Shown here in pieces: positions 1 to 7,684 of a stretch of DNA of 9,844 nucleotides. The notes under the pieces are model-generated. The model had not been told where the DNA came from. It worked only from the letters and a program-made list of their open reading frames with translations, and ran no database searches. The DNA lies in the NCBI GenBank assembly GCA_024278285.1, contig JAJRTM010000327.1, positions 1 to 9,844 on the forward strand. The letters run 5' to 3'. The first letter of the stretch is position 1, and each line of letters begins with the position of its first letter. The DNA is from Planctomycetota bacterium (lineage in GTDB: Bacteria > Planctomycetota > Planctomycetia > Planctomycetales > Planctomycetaceae). The position numbers were made by a program, and so were the translations under genes.

Positions 1-1328
1 AAAAACGTGCTCAATTGATCGATCAATTACTCGATTCCCCTGAGTACGCCAGTTTCTTCGCTAATAAATGGAGCATGATTTTACGGAATCGCAAAACAAA
101 AGCCGAAGACCTGCATGGCGTTTACGCTTTTTATCAATGGGTTTGGAACAACATGTACGAGAACAAACCTTACGATCAAATGGTGCGGGAAATTATTACC
201 GCCACTGGCAGTATCGATCAGAACCCGCCCGTTGCCTGGTATCGTGAGGTCTCATCGAGTGAAGCGTTGGTTGAAGATACGGCTCAATTATTTTTAGGTT
301 TGCGAATTCAATGTGCCCGCTGTCATCATCATCCTTTTGAAAAATGGAGCATGAACGACTACTACGGCATGGCTGCTTTCTTTGCACGGGTGGGAAAGAA
401 AAATCAGGTTGGCAACTTCAACGCTAAAGGGCGTGACAAGCGAGTTTTTCATAACGTAGGTGTTGCCACGGCTCGCAATCCGAAAAATGGGACCAATGTT
501 GTTCCGACCGCCTTGGGAGCAAAACCGACTGAGTTGACTCCGTATCAAGATCCCAGAGAGGCGCTGGCAACGTGGATGTCGCAGCCGGATAACAAGTTCC
601 TGGCTCCGACGTTGGTGAATCGTTACTGGAAGCATTTCTTCGGCAGAGGGATTGTCGATCCTGAAGATGACATGCGAGCCACGAACCCGCCAGCGAACCC
701 GGAATTATTGGATGCTCTCGCGAAGCATTTTGTGAAATCTGGTTACGACATGAAAGGGCTGATCCGGCTGATCTGTAATTCATCCACTTACCAGCTTTCG
801 TCGATGCCGAACGAATATAATCTTAAAGATAAACAGAGTTTTTCTCGTTACTATCCGAAGCGGCTTTCTGCAGAAGTCTTGTACGATGCGTTGCATCAGG
901 TGACCGGCAACACGCAAAGCCTCAACGGAATCCCAAAGGGATTTTCGGCGACACAGCTTCGTGATGTCAGCAATGTCCCGTATTTCCTTAAAGTGTTTGG
1001 TCAGCCACAGGGGGAAACCGCCTGTGAATGTGAACGCTCGCAGGATGCTTCGCTGGCTCAATCGCTGCACTTATTGAACAGTCAGGATGTGCAAGGAAAA
1101 ATATCCGCAGCAAGCGGGCGGGCAGTAAAACTTGCAGCCGATAAAAATCGCTCCCATGAAGAAAAAATTACGGAACTCTATTTGTGGGCATTTTCTCGCC
1201 AACCGGATAAAAGTGAACTGGAAACAGCGACCAAATATATTTCCCGAAAAGGAGCAGAAGTGAAAGCCAGTTACGAAGATATCGTCTGGGCTTTATTGAA
1301 TTCCAAGGAATTTTTGTTTAATCACTGA
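1..1328 (+). CDS. DUF1549/DUF1553 (PSCyt2/PSD1) protein, 5' end missing
   Basis: The reading frame is already open at base 3, so the true start lies upstream and 441 C-terminal residues are visible. The first residues (RAQLIDQLLDSPEYASFF) match the end of the DUF1549 (PSCyt2) helical region. Around visible residue 104 (bases 312-326) is CARCHHHPFEKW followed by DYYGMAAFF, the family's conserved CxxCH-containing block and potentially a covalent haem site. DUF1553 (PSD1) follows from about residue 181: REALATWMSQPDNKFLAPTL, then NRYWKHFFGRGIVDPEDDMR and the SAEVLYDALHQVTG block. It ends with the usual ELYLWAFSRQP and EFLFNH segments. Family members are abundant secreted planctomycete proteins of unproven biochemical function; export cannot be checked here because the N-terminus is missing. 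A REP pair separates it from the next gene, 189 nt downstream. Family assignment is firm; role is unknown. Confidence 0.93.
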   Translation, partial: KRAQLIDQLLDSPEYASFFANKWSMILRNRKTKAEDLHGVYAFYQWVWNNMYENKPYDQMVREIITATGSIDQNPPVAWYREVSSSEALVEDTAQLFLGLRIQCARCHHHPFEKWSMNDYYGMAAFFARVGKKNQVGNFNAKGRDKRVFHNVGVATARNPKNGTNVVPTALGAKPTELTPYQDPREALATWMSQPDNKFLAPTLVNRYWKHFFGRGIVDPEDDMRATNPPANPELLDALAKHFVKSGYDMKGLIRLICNSSTYQLSSMPNEYNLKDKQSFSRYYPKRLSAEVLYDALHQVTGNTQSLNGIPKGFSATQLRDVSNVPYFLKVFGQPQGETACECERSQDASLAQSLHLLNSQDVQGKISAASGRAVKLAADKNRSHEEKITELYLWAFSRQPDKSELETATKYISRKGAEVKASYEDIVWALLNSKEFLFNH

Positions 1329-1369
1329 TTATTGTCTAATTATTCAGCGAGGTTTTTTTCTGTAGTACA

Positions 1370-1434
1370 GTAGGGTGCGTCGTGACGCACCTTTTATTCG
1401 CGTAACTCATTTGGTGCGTTACAACGCACCCTAC
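1370..1434. repeat. REP-type inverted pair (BIME-like), copy 1
   Basis: Two 22-bp units lie in opposite orientation (1370-1391 and 1413-1434) around a 21-nt spacer. Each unit has a GTAG foot followed by an 18-nt hairpin with 8-bp arms (GGTGCGTC, GT loop, GACGCACC). The right unit, read on its own strand, differs from the left at only two positions. These are paired with each other (GGTGCGTT/AACGCACC), so the stem is kept. A GTAG foot plus hairpin in head-to-head pairs is the described form of REP sequences mobilised by RAYT (TnpA-REP) transposases. No RAYT gene is in the window. The pair lies between the first two genes and could act as a transcript-end or mRNA-stabilising structure. Confidence 0.85.
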
Positions 1435-1462
1435 TAATTAAACAACTTGGCCCCTACTTGAT

Positions 1463-1490
1463 TTTACAAATTATCCCTCCCCGTTATACA
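1463..1490 (+). promoter_or_regulatory. Candidate sigma70-type promoter for the PPC gene
   Basis: TTTACA (1463-1468) and TATACA (1485-1490) are separated by 16 nt, a reasonable match to -35 and -10 boxes. Transcription would begin near 1497, about 20 nt before the ATG at 1518. It lies just downstream of the REP pair, so the PPC gene may be transcribed independently of the gene before it. This is consensus matching only; planctomycete promoters are poorly characterised. Confidence 0.35.
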
Positions 1491-1517
1491 TCGTCCATCC
1501 CTCGAAAAGAGAAGCTC

Positions 1518-4514
1518 ATGAAGTTTCGCCCCGCCTGCCTTTGCTTGAAAGTGATAACAGCTTACCTGTTAACGCTGGTTTTTTCGGGTTCTTATGTCTG
1601 GTCTCAGCTTCCGGTTGCGCAGCTTCGTTCTATTTTCCCAGCCGGCGGGCAAGCTGGTCAAACGGTGACTTTCAGCATTGTTGAAGGAAGTGACTTGGAG
1701 GAAATCAGCCGCGTCATTTTCAATCATCCGGGAATTCAACTTCAGGGCAAATTGGATCCGTTAACCAATCCGAAAAGCTTCACGGTTAAAATAGCTGCGG
1801 ATGTCCCTTCCGGGTACTATTCATTACGTGTTCAAAGTCGATACGGCGTCAGCAATCCACGTATGTTTCGTGTTGATGTCCATCCTGGCAAAGTGATTCA
1901 GGAAGCCGACCTGCAAAAAGAATCGCCTCTTGTCTGTGCGATCAATTCTGTTGTTTACAGCCGTTGTGAAGCTCGTGGAGATATCGACGAATTTGCTTTT
2001 ACTCTTGAGGCGAACAAAAAATATGAGGTGCGTCTCGATTCTATTTCTCTTGATTCACTGATGCTTCCCGTCCTTGAAATTTATCAGCCGGACGGGCATC
2101 GCATCGCTTACGCTCGACAAATTGAACGCGACGATCCTCATCTGATATTTTCACCCAAACAAACTGGTGTTTACCGTCTCAAAGTTTACGATTTTCTTTA
2201 CCGTGGAGCCGCTAGCTATGCGTATCGGTTGAGTCTGACGGATAGTATTATTCCGGAAAGTTTCAATCCCCCAGTGTTGCAGCAAGCCAGTCAGCAGGTT
2301 GTTAAGGGGGTGTATCAGTTTTCAAATGCTGATTCAGATGTTGTGTTATCGGATTATACATTGCAACCTTTTCCGCTGCAGGCAACCTCACCGCTTACAG
2401 GTTATATTTCACCAAGGCAATCGATTTATCCGTTTATGCTGGCCAGAATTACTGCTGTGAATCGCGGAGACAGTCTATTTTGCCTTCCTCTTGTCAGCGA
2501 ACCGTTGCTGGCAGAGCAAGAACCGAATAACACAAACGAGAAGGCACAAAAGCTGACGGTCCCCAGTCATGTTTATGGTCGTTTTTTGAATCCGGGCGAT
2601 GTCGATATTTACTCTTTTCAGGCGAAAAAAGGAGAACCGTTCTGGTTGCAAATATTCTCGGAACGCGATGGACAATCTCTTGATCCATTTGTGAAGCTGG
2701 AACAGATATCTGTCGATGCCAAGGGGGCGCATTCGATCAAACCGATTACTGTTCCTGACGATATTAAAACAAATCTTTATCCGAATGTATTTGATACGCT
2801 CAGCGATGATATCGATTTTCTATTGAAAGCTCCCGTTGATACGACTTATCGGGTCACGGTTTTCAATCGTTATCATCTGAATCGAAAAAACCGTCTCGAT
2901 TATTATCGTTTGCGAATCGCATCGCCCAAGCCGACTTTTCAATCGGTCGCGATGGTTTTGCCCAACGTGACCGGGGCGTTGACGGCTGATACTCCTTCTG
3001 GAGCAATTCTTCGCCAGGGCGGGACGGCTGTTTTCAAGGTTTTATTGAATCGCATTCAAGGTTTTGCAGAACCGGTTCGCATCGAAGCGACGCATACGCC
3101 GCCGGGAGTGACGATTAAGCCGATCGTCATTGCAGCTAATGCAACTTCAGGAGAATTAATTCTGCGAGCCACCGCTGATGCCTCTGTTGGCTATGCCGGA
3201 ATTAATCTGGTTGCCAAAGCGGTTGACGTAAATGACCCTAATCAGGTTCTCAAGCAATACAAAAGCGTTCCTGTCACACCTGTTGCAATCACCTGGAAAG
3301 CACAATCGACCAGCCCCGCGGTTTCTCGACTGGGGCATTCGTTGATGGTTTCAATTATCGCAGAGCAACTTTCCGCAGAAGTACGCCCGGCTGATCACCC
3401 GGCAATTCTCCATGTTTCACAGGCAGAACAGGTTTGGCAACCATTGGAGATTATTCGACGAAATGGCTTTGCAGACAAGGTGATTGTGAAAGCCGAAGGG
3501 ATCGATAAGAAGGCGAAAATTGATGTCGTTGCAGCAGCGGTTCCCAAAGAGAAGAATACTTCAAACGTTCGTTTCTCGTTCAAAGCGGATGCAAAAACCG
3601 GTTGGCATGTTTGCCGTTTGAAATCAGAATCGCAGTTCAATTATGTCCGCAATCCACAGCTTCTTGCACGGACCGAACAAGAATACAAAAAAAAGGAGGC
3701 CGAACAAACTGCTCTTTCAAAAACGAACGAGGTAACAAAAAAACAGCAGGCAGATAAAACCAAGCAATTAGCGGAGGCAAACAAAGTTCTTGCAAAGGAT
3801 AAAAAGAAACAGCAAGCAGTCGCCAAACAGATCGATACTCAAAACAAAATGCTTGCCAAGCTGAAAGCCGATCTGCAGAAGAGTGAAAATGAAGAGCAAA
3901 AAGTTGCCCGCCAGAAACTGGTCGATGCCAAAATGGCTGAGTTAACGAAACTGGCTAAGGATCAGGAAACGATCTTAACCGCGATCAAAACATCAACACA
4001 AAAAGTAGCCACTTTCACCGCCGAGTTGAAAACAGTTCAAGAGGCATTCAAGAAAAGTAATACTGCATTCGAGACAGCGAAGAAATCTCTTGCAGTGTAT
4101 AAGAAAACGCTCGATAATGTTCGCAAGCAGCAAGCTGCCAAGAAGACCAAGTACGAGGAAATCGAAGATCGTCTTCTGTTCTATGTGCATCCTGCCCCGA
4201 TGACGATAAGTTTGAAATCACCGGCTGAAATCTCGCTGGCAAAAGGAAAAACAGCAGAGGTGAAAATTGAACTTGCCCGTAAAGATAAAGTAACGGGAAT
4301 GGTCGCCGTTTCCTTAACGCTGCCACCGGGCATCAAAGGAATTAGTGCCTCTCCCGTGATGTTAATGCCTGATCAAAAAACAGCCGTGATAACCATTAAC
4401 GCTGCCGCTGATGCAACCAAAGGGAAGCATCAGTTTTGCACCGTACGTGGCTCGATCATGCACGAATCTCAACAATTAAATGTTGATGTCCCGTTAATAA
4501 TAACTGTTCCGTAA
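1518..4514 (+). CDS. Secreted PPC/Ig-like domain protein with internal coiled coil
   Basis: A 998-residue exported protein. I chose the ATG at 1518 because it follows a purine-rich AAGAGAAG and begins a clear signal peptide: MKFRP, then a hydrophobic stretch to about residue 29 (SYVWS). An in-frame TTG at 1458 would put 20 polar residues ahead of it. Residues about 34-124 resemble the IPT/Ig-like fold that opens planctomycete PPC proteins (SIFPAGGQAGQTV). A PPC-type jelly-roll domain spans about 139-241. A second spans about 333-470 and opens with the hallmark EQEPNN. Ig-like segments follow (about 484-710). A Lys/Gln/Ala-rich coiled coil covers about 718-881, and a final Ig-like domain closes the protein (about 891-998). 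No catalytic residues are evident, so a structural, binding or anchoring role in the envelope is the likely reading. The coiled coil is unusual in placement and echoes one in the next gene. Individual Ig boundaries are approximate. Confidence 0.9.
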   Translation: MKFRPACLCLKVITAYLLTLVFSGSYVWSQLPVAQLRSIFPAGGQAGQTVTFSIVEGSDLEEISRVIFNHPGIQLQGKLDPLTNPKSFTVKIAADVPSGYYSLRVQSRYGVSNPRMFRVDVHPGKVIQEADLQKESPLVCAINSVVYSRCEARGDIDEFAFTLEANKKYEVRLDSISLDSLMLPVLEIYQPDGHRIAYARQIERDDPHLIFSPKQTGVYRLKVYDFLYRGAASYAYRLSLTDSIIPESFNPPVLQQASQQVVKGVYQFSNADSDVVLSDYTLQPFPLQATSPLTGYISPRQSIYPFMLARITAVNRGDSLFCLPLVSEPLLAEQEPNNTNEKAQKLTVPSHVYGRFLNPGDVDIYSFQAKKGEPFWLQIFSERDGQSLDPFVKLEQISVDAKGAHSIKPITVPDDIKTNLYPNVFDTLSDDIDFLLKAPVDTTYRVTVFNRYHLNRKNRLDYYRLRIASPKPTFQSVAMVLPNVTGALTADTPSGAILRQGGTAVFKVLLNRIQGFAEPVRIEATHTPPGVTIKPIVIAANATSGELILRATADASVGYAGINLVAKAVDVNDPNQVLKQYKSVPVTPVAITWKAQSTSPAVSRLGHSLMVSIIAEQLSAEVRPADHPAILHVSQAEQVWQPLEIIRRNGFADKVIVKAEGIDKKAKIDVVAAAVPKEKNTSNVRFSFKADAKTGWHVCRLKSESQFNYVRNPQLLARTEQEYKKKEAEQTALSKTNEVTKKQQADKTKQLAEANKVLAKDKKKQQAVAKQIDTQNKMLAKLKADLQKSENEEQKVARQKLVDAKMAELTKLAKDQETILTAIKTSTQKVATFTAELKTVQEAFKKSNTAFETAKKSLAVYKKTLDNVRKQQAAKKTKYEEIEDRLLFYVHPAPMTISLKSPAEISLAKGKTAEVKIELARKDKVTGMVAVSLTLPPGIKGISASPVMLMPDQKTAVITINAAADATKGKHQFCTVRGSIMHESQQLNVDVPLIITVP

Positions 4515-4606
4515 TCTTGATTCGTTTCCCTGTTCATTCAGGAATAAACATTTATGAAAACTTAATTTAGGCATTTCTGTCTGCCTACAACAGAGCATGC
4601 TCTTAC

Positions 4607-4747
4607 GAATAGTTCCGAAATAAGTTCCCGGTTTATCGTAGGGTGCGTCGTGACGCACCAGCTTGTTCGTGTGATAAAAAAGGTGCGTCACGACGCACCC
4701 TACAAAATAAATTCAATGAAATAAGGGAAGTTATTTCAGGACTATTC
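4607..4747. mobile_element. 141-bp MITE-like element with TIRs and CTTAC duplication
   Basis: The terminal inverted repeats are 4607-4629 (beginning GAATAGTTCCGAAATAAG) and 4725-4747; the second, reverse-complemented, matches the first at 20 of 23 positions. The element is flanked directly by CTTAC at 4602-4606 and 4748-4752. The related sequence at 9384-9388 has a single CTTAC continuing straight into GAGACAGACAGG, which is the empty site. Terminal repeats, target duplication and empty site together make this a real insertion. It has no coding capacity, so it would need a transposase supplied from elsewhere. The interior holds a REP inverted pair (4638-4703). Confidence 0.88.
4638..4703. repeat. 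REP-type inverted pair (BIME-like), copy 2, inside the 141-bp MITE
   Basis: Two 22-bp units (4638-4659 and 4682-4703) are perfect inverted copies of each other. The left unit is also identical to the left unit of the pair at 1370. Each has a GTAG foot and an 8-bp-arm hairpin with a 2-nt loop. The 22-nt spacer shares a TTCGxGT core with the spacer of the first pair, so the two pairs probably descend from one composite. The sequence outside the units differs completely between the two sites: MITE arms here, unrelated DNA at 1370. The REP pair therefore seems to be a separable module. Confidence 0.87.
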
Positions 4748-4837
4748 CTTACGAGACAGACAGGAATGTCTGTGCTCCTTTTGGATAAATAGACCTTCAT
4801 TCAAATATTATTGTTATTTGCGTAGACGAGAATTCCC

Positions 4838-7606
4838 ATGATAAAAAAACAGATAATCTACTTTATTGCCTTGCTTGCAATTTCTTTTGAACCGCTTTTT
4901 GCCGACGATGATGAACAGCCGATTGCTCCGGTTGAAGTGAAGCTGGGGCGAGAGATCAACTATGCTCAGGACATTGTCCCGATCCTGAAGAAGAACTGCG
5001 TGGCGTGCCATAATGCAAAAACCAGGGAAGGGGAATTGAGTTTGGAATCTCCCGACTTGATGCGTGCCGGCGGCGATAGCGGACCTTCTATTGTGAATGG
5101 AAAACCAGAAGATAGTTTTCTGTATCTGGTTGCTTCCCGCATCGAAGAACCTGTCATGCCGCCGCTGCCCAATAAAATGAATGCTCACAAACTGAGTGGG
5201 CAGGATGTTTGGAAGCTACGCAAATGGATCGAGCAAGGAGCCAAGGGGAAAGCATCAACGGGGAGATCTGCGTTGAATTGGGTCAAGCCGGCTGCCAATC
5301 TTCATCCGATTTATTCGTTAACGTTAACGCCCCGCGAAGATTTTATCGTCAGCGGGTTGGGAAATCAGATCGAGATCATTTCGCTTACCGATGTTAACAA
5401 TCGTCAGTACTTGATTGACCCAGAATTGAAATCGTATGCTCATCGAGATTTTGTGAATGCGGTTGCTGTGGACCCTTCCGGGAAATTTATTGCCTCAGCC
5501 GGGTATCGAATTGTAAAAACCTGGGAGCGAAACCAACCTCGTGCATTGAATTCAAACGCTGCCGGCTCAGCGATTCAGGCAGCTTCGACTTCTGGTAACG
5601 GACAGTTTTATTGTCTGGTGAATCAGGCAGGGAAAGTCATCATCGCAAATGATAAGCCCGGCTTGACATGGGATTCTGGTCTTAAAAAAGTGACCGCCAT
5701 TTCAGTTGATGATTCAGGGAAGAAAGTTGCCTTGGCGACTGAAAATAAACTTCTTGTTGCCGATATTCCCAAGAATGAAAAAGTAGAATTGGTCGTACCA
5801 AGCCCTGTCCATAGTCTTCTGTTTCAGGGGAATAATATCATCGCCGGGCATGCCGATGGCGTGATTCGACTTTGGCATCGACCAGACAAATCGCCAACTT
5901 ATGTTGCCCAGGGGACCGAACTGAAAAAACATACCAAAGCGGTAACTAAGTTGGAGCTTATCTCAGGGACACCGCTCGGCTTGCTATCACTTTCTGTTGA
6001 TGGAATTGTTGCGCGATGGGATCTGACAGCCAAGGCATTGAAAAAAGATTGGGCCGTTGGTGGGGATGTGAAATCGATTGCGATTTCTCCAGATGGTAAG
6101 CGGCTTGTGAGCGTTCATCAAACTGGTCGCGTGGTTGTTTGGAATGAGCAGAAAAAAGTAGAACGCGAGTTCAAGTCTCCTGCTGCGTTATTACAACAGG
6201 TGAAATTGGCAGAGGAAAATGTCGCGATTACAAAATCACTTTCAACCAATCGGCAAACATTACTCAAAACAGCAGATAAAAATGTGACGGACCGAAAAGC
6301 AGGTCTGGAGAAAGCTAAAAAGGCTCTTGTTGAAGCGACCAAAGCCTTCGAGGCGACCAAGAAGCCGCAGGCTGATGCAAAAGTGGCATTGGAGGCAGTA
6401 AAAAAAGAAATTGCAGCAGCCAAGGAAACACCTGCATTAAAGAAGAAGCTGGATGCTGCCCAGAAAGTATTTGATGAAAAGCAAAAAGCGTCCACGGCGG
6501 CACAAGAAAAAGAAAAACGCGCCAAGCGAACAATCACCCTGGAAACGGCTTCTCTCAAAAGAGGAGAAACAGAACAGGTACAAGCAAAGAAAAATGCCGA
6601 GCAAGCCGCTGCCCATTTGAAAAAATCTGAAGCCGACCTTGCGACCTTCAAAGCAGAAGTGGCTAAGAATAGCCTCAAAGCAATCGGGGTTCGCTTTGTT
6701 GATGCCGGACGATTACAGGTGCTCACAGAACAGGGAAAGTTGGAAGACTGGAATTTGGCGACCGGGCAACCGTTGGGAACTGAAAGCTTGCCGGGAGTTA
6801 CCAAAACGGTTCAGTTTCTACCTTTAGCCGGGAATCGCGTCTGCTTTGTTGATGCCTCCGGGACTGCCAAACTGTTTGATATGACCGCTTCGTGGAAGTT
6901 ACGTTCGCGCCTGGGGCCGGCTGATGGGAAGCTCGCGGTGACACAAAGCGAATTTGTGAACCGCATCACTTCGCTGGCGTTTTCTCCCGATGGAAAATTA
7001 CTCGCAACCGGTGGCGGGGATCCCTCTCGCGATGGCGAACTGATGTTATGGGATTGGAAGGCGGCGAAGCTGGCTGGCAAAATCCCCAAGGCGCATAGTG
7101 ATGTTATTCTGAGTGTCGAATTTTCACGTGATGGCAAGCAGTTGTTAACCGGGGCGGCTGATAAGTTTGTCAAAATATTTGATGTCGCGACCGGAAAAAT
7201 CGTTCGCTCTTTTGAAGGTCATACCGAACATGTTCTGGGTGTTGCCTGGACAGCGGATGGATTAAGTATCGCTTCGGCCAGTGCTGATAAGACCATCAAA
7301 ATCTGGGATACGCAAAATGGGTCTCAAAAGCGAACGATTAGTAGTTTCGGTAAACAGGTGACAGACCTGAAATATATCGGGACCAGCGATAACCTGGCCA
7401 GTAGCTGCGGCGATAAACTGGTTCGTTTTTACCAGGCAGGAAATGGTCGTAACTATCGTAATTTCAGTGGGGCAGAAAATTATCTTTACAGCGTTGCAGT
7501 CACTCGTGGAGAAGAACTGGTGATCGGAGCAGGGCAGAATGGCGTGGTGCGCATCTGGGATGGAAAAAATGGGAAGATCCGTCATTCCATTAAACCGGTT
7601 GAATGA
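4838..7606 (+). CDS. PSCyt1 cytochrome-WD40 fusion with inserted coiled coil
   Basis: A 922-residue exported protein. The ATG at 4838 begins a signal peptide (MIKKQIIYFIALLAISF, cleavage near FA|DDD, residue 22); the GACGAG upstream is a weak ribosome site. Residues about 40-137 form a planctomycete-type cytochrome c domain (PSCyt1). Cys54 and Cys57 with His58 (CVACH) form the haem attachment motif, and Met107 or Met114 in PVMPPLPNKM is a possible axial ligand. WD40-like repeats follow to about 445, including ISPDGKRLVSVHQTGRVVVW. A Lys/Ala/Glu-rich coiled coil occupies about 447-611. Further WD40 repeats resume to the C-terminus: LAFSPDGKLLATGGG, then AHSDVILSVEFSRDGKQLL, then GHTEHVLGVAWTADGLSIAS, ending VVRIWDGKNGKIRHS. 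Haem binding is inferred from the motif; redox partner and role are unknown. It is the third gene of the same-strand block. Confidence 0.93.
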   Translation: MIKKQIIYFIALLAISFEPLFADDDEQPIAPVEVKLGREINYAQDIVPILKKNCVACHNAKTREGELSLESPDLMRAGGDSGPSIVNGKPEDSFLYLVASRIEEPVMPPLPNKMNAHKLSGQDVWKLRKWIEQGAKGKASTGRSALNWVKPAANLHPIYSLTLTPREDFIVSGLGNQIEIISLTDVNNRQYLIDPELKSYAHRDFVNAVAVDPSGKFIASAGYRIVKTWERNQPRALNSNAAGSAIQAASTSGNGQFYCLVNQAGKVIIANDKPGLTWDSGLKKVTAISVDDSGKKVALATENKLLVADIPKNEKVELVVPSPVHSLLFQGNNIIAGHADGVIRLWHRPDKSPTYVAQGTELKKHTKAVTKLELISGTPLGLLSLSVDGIVARWDLTAKALKKDWAVGGDVKSIAISPDGKRLVSVHQTGRVVVWNEQKKVEREFKSPAALLQQVKLAEENVAITKSLSTNRQTLLKTADKNVTDRKAGLEKAKKALVEATKAFEATKKPQADAKVALEAVKKEIAAAKETPALKKKLDAAQKVFDEKQKASTAAQEKEKRAKRTITLETASLKRGETEQVQAKKNAEQAAAHLKKSEADLATFKAEVAKNSLKAIGVRFVDAGRLQVLTEQGKLEDWNLATGQPLGTESLPGVTKTVQFLPLAGNRVCFVDASGTAKLFDMTASWKLRSRLGPADGKLAVTQSEFVNRITSLAFSPDGKLLATGGGDPSRDGELMLWDWKAAKLAGKIPKAHSDVILSVEFSRDGKQLLTGAADKFVKIFDVATGKIVRSFEGHTEHVLGVAWTADGLSIASASADKTIKIWDTQNGSQKRTISSFGKQVTDLKYIGTSDNLASSCGDKLVRFYQAGNGRNYRNFSGAENYLYSVAVTRGEELVIGAGQNGVVRIWDGKNGKIRHSIKPVE

Positions 7607-7617
7607 TAAACAAGAAA

Positions 7618-7662
7618 AAGCCCGGCTTTTGCGGTGTCGGATAACCGAAAAGGACCGGGCTT
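7618..7662. terminator. Hairpin terminator between convergent genes
   Basis: AAGCCCGG (7618-7625) pairs with CCGGGCTT (7655-7662). The stem continues inward through CTTTT/AAAAG and CGGT/ACCG. On the minus strand the stem is followed by a T-rich run (CTTTTTCTTG), giving an intrinsic terminator 22 nt past the stop of the EF-hand gene. On the plus strand it lies 11 nt past the PSCyt1-WD40 stop and is followed by TTGTTATT, so it may act in both directions but less strongly there. Confidence 0.8.
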
Positions 7663-7684
7663 GTTATTAGATCCTGGTGGAATC

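Larger units (their letters stand above)
4540..4795. mobile_element. Interrupted palindromic MITE-like element (relative of 9308-9436)
   Basis: Once the 141-bp insertion and one copy of its target duplication are removed, about 110 bp remain that are related to the element at 9308-9436. Bases 4579-4606 match 9361-9388 at 24 of 28 positions. Bases 4753-4793 match 9389-9429 at 38 of 41. The inner inverted arms (near 4571-4584 and 4755-4769) are retained. The left end is diverged and its boundary is uncertain. I placed the ends by the direct repeat TTCATTC at 4533-4539 and 4796-4802, which may be a target duplication. The element fills most of the 323-nt gap between the PPC and PSCyt1-WD40 genes. 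It codes for no protein. Confidence 0.7.

Noticed and set aside
1325..1360. Possible intrinsic terminator after the first gene (T-run at 1353-1359)
   Set aside because: The only stem before the seven Ts is a 4-bp CTGA/TCAG that overlaps the stop codon and is AT-rich inside; it is too weak to call.
1458..1517. Upstream TTG start giving a 1018-residue PPC protein
   Set aside because: It overlaps the likely promoter and puts polar residues ahead of a clear signal peptide that starts at the ATG at 1518.
1370..4703. CRISPR array suggested by repeated 22-bp units
   Set aside because: The units occur as two inverted pairs 3.2 kb apart, not as regularly spaced direct repeats, and no cas gene is present.
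4781..4811. Promoter made by the MITE end (TTGGAT, then TATTAT) ahead of the PSCyt1-WD40 gene
   Set aside because: The spacing of 19 nt and the partial hexamers are within chance expectation in AT-rich DNA.
6118..6804. A 228-codon open frame on the minus strand, opposite the PSCyt1-WD40 coiled coil
   Set aside because: It is the antisense of a Lys/Ala/Glu-rich coding stretch, where stop codons are rare by composition. Its product is a low-complexity Ser/Ala/Phe string, while the plus-strand frame has clear domains.
1..7606. Reading the three-gene block as a defence or toxin system
   Set aside because: No nuclease, NTPase, toxin or immunity motifs were found; exported cytochrome-family, PPC and WD40 domains are typical of ordinary planctomycete envelope genes.
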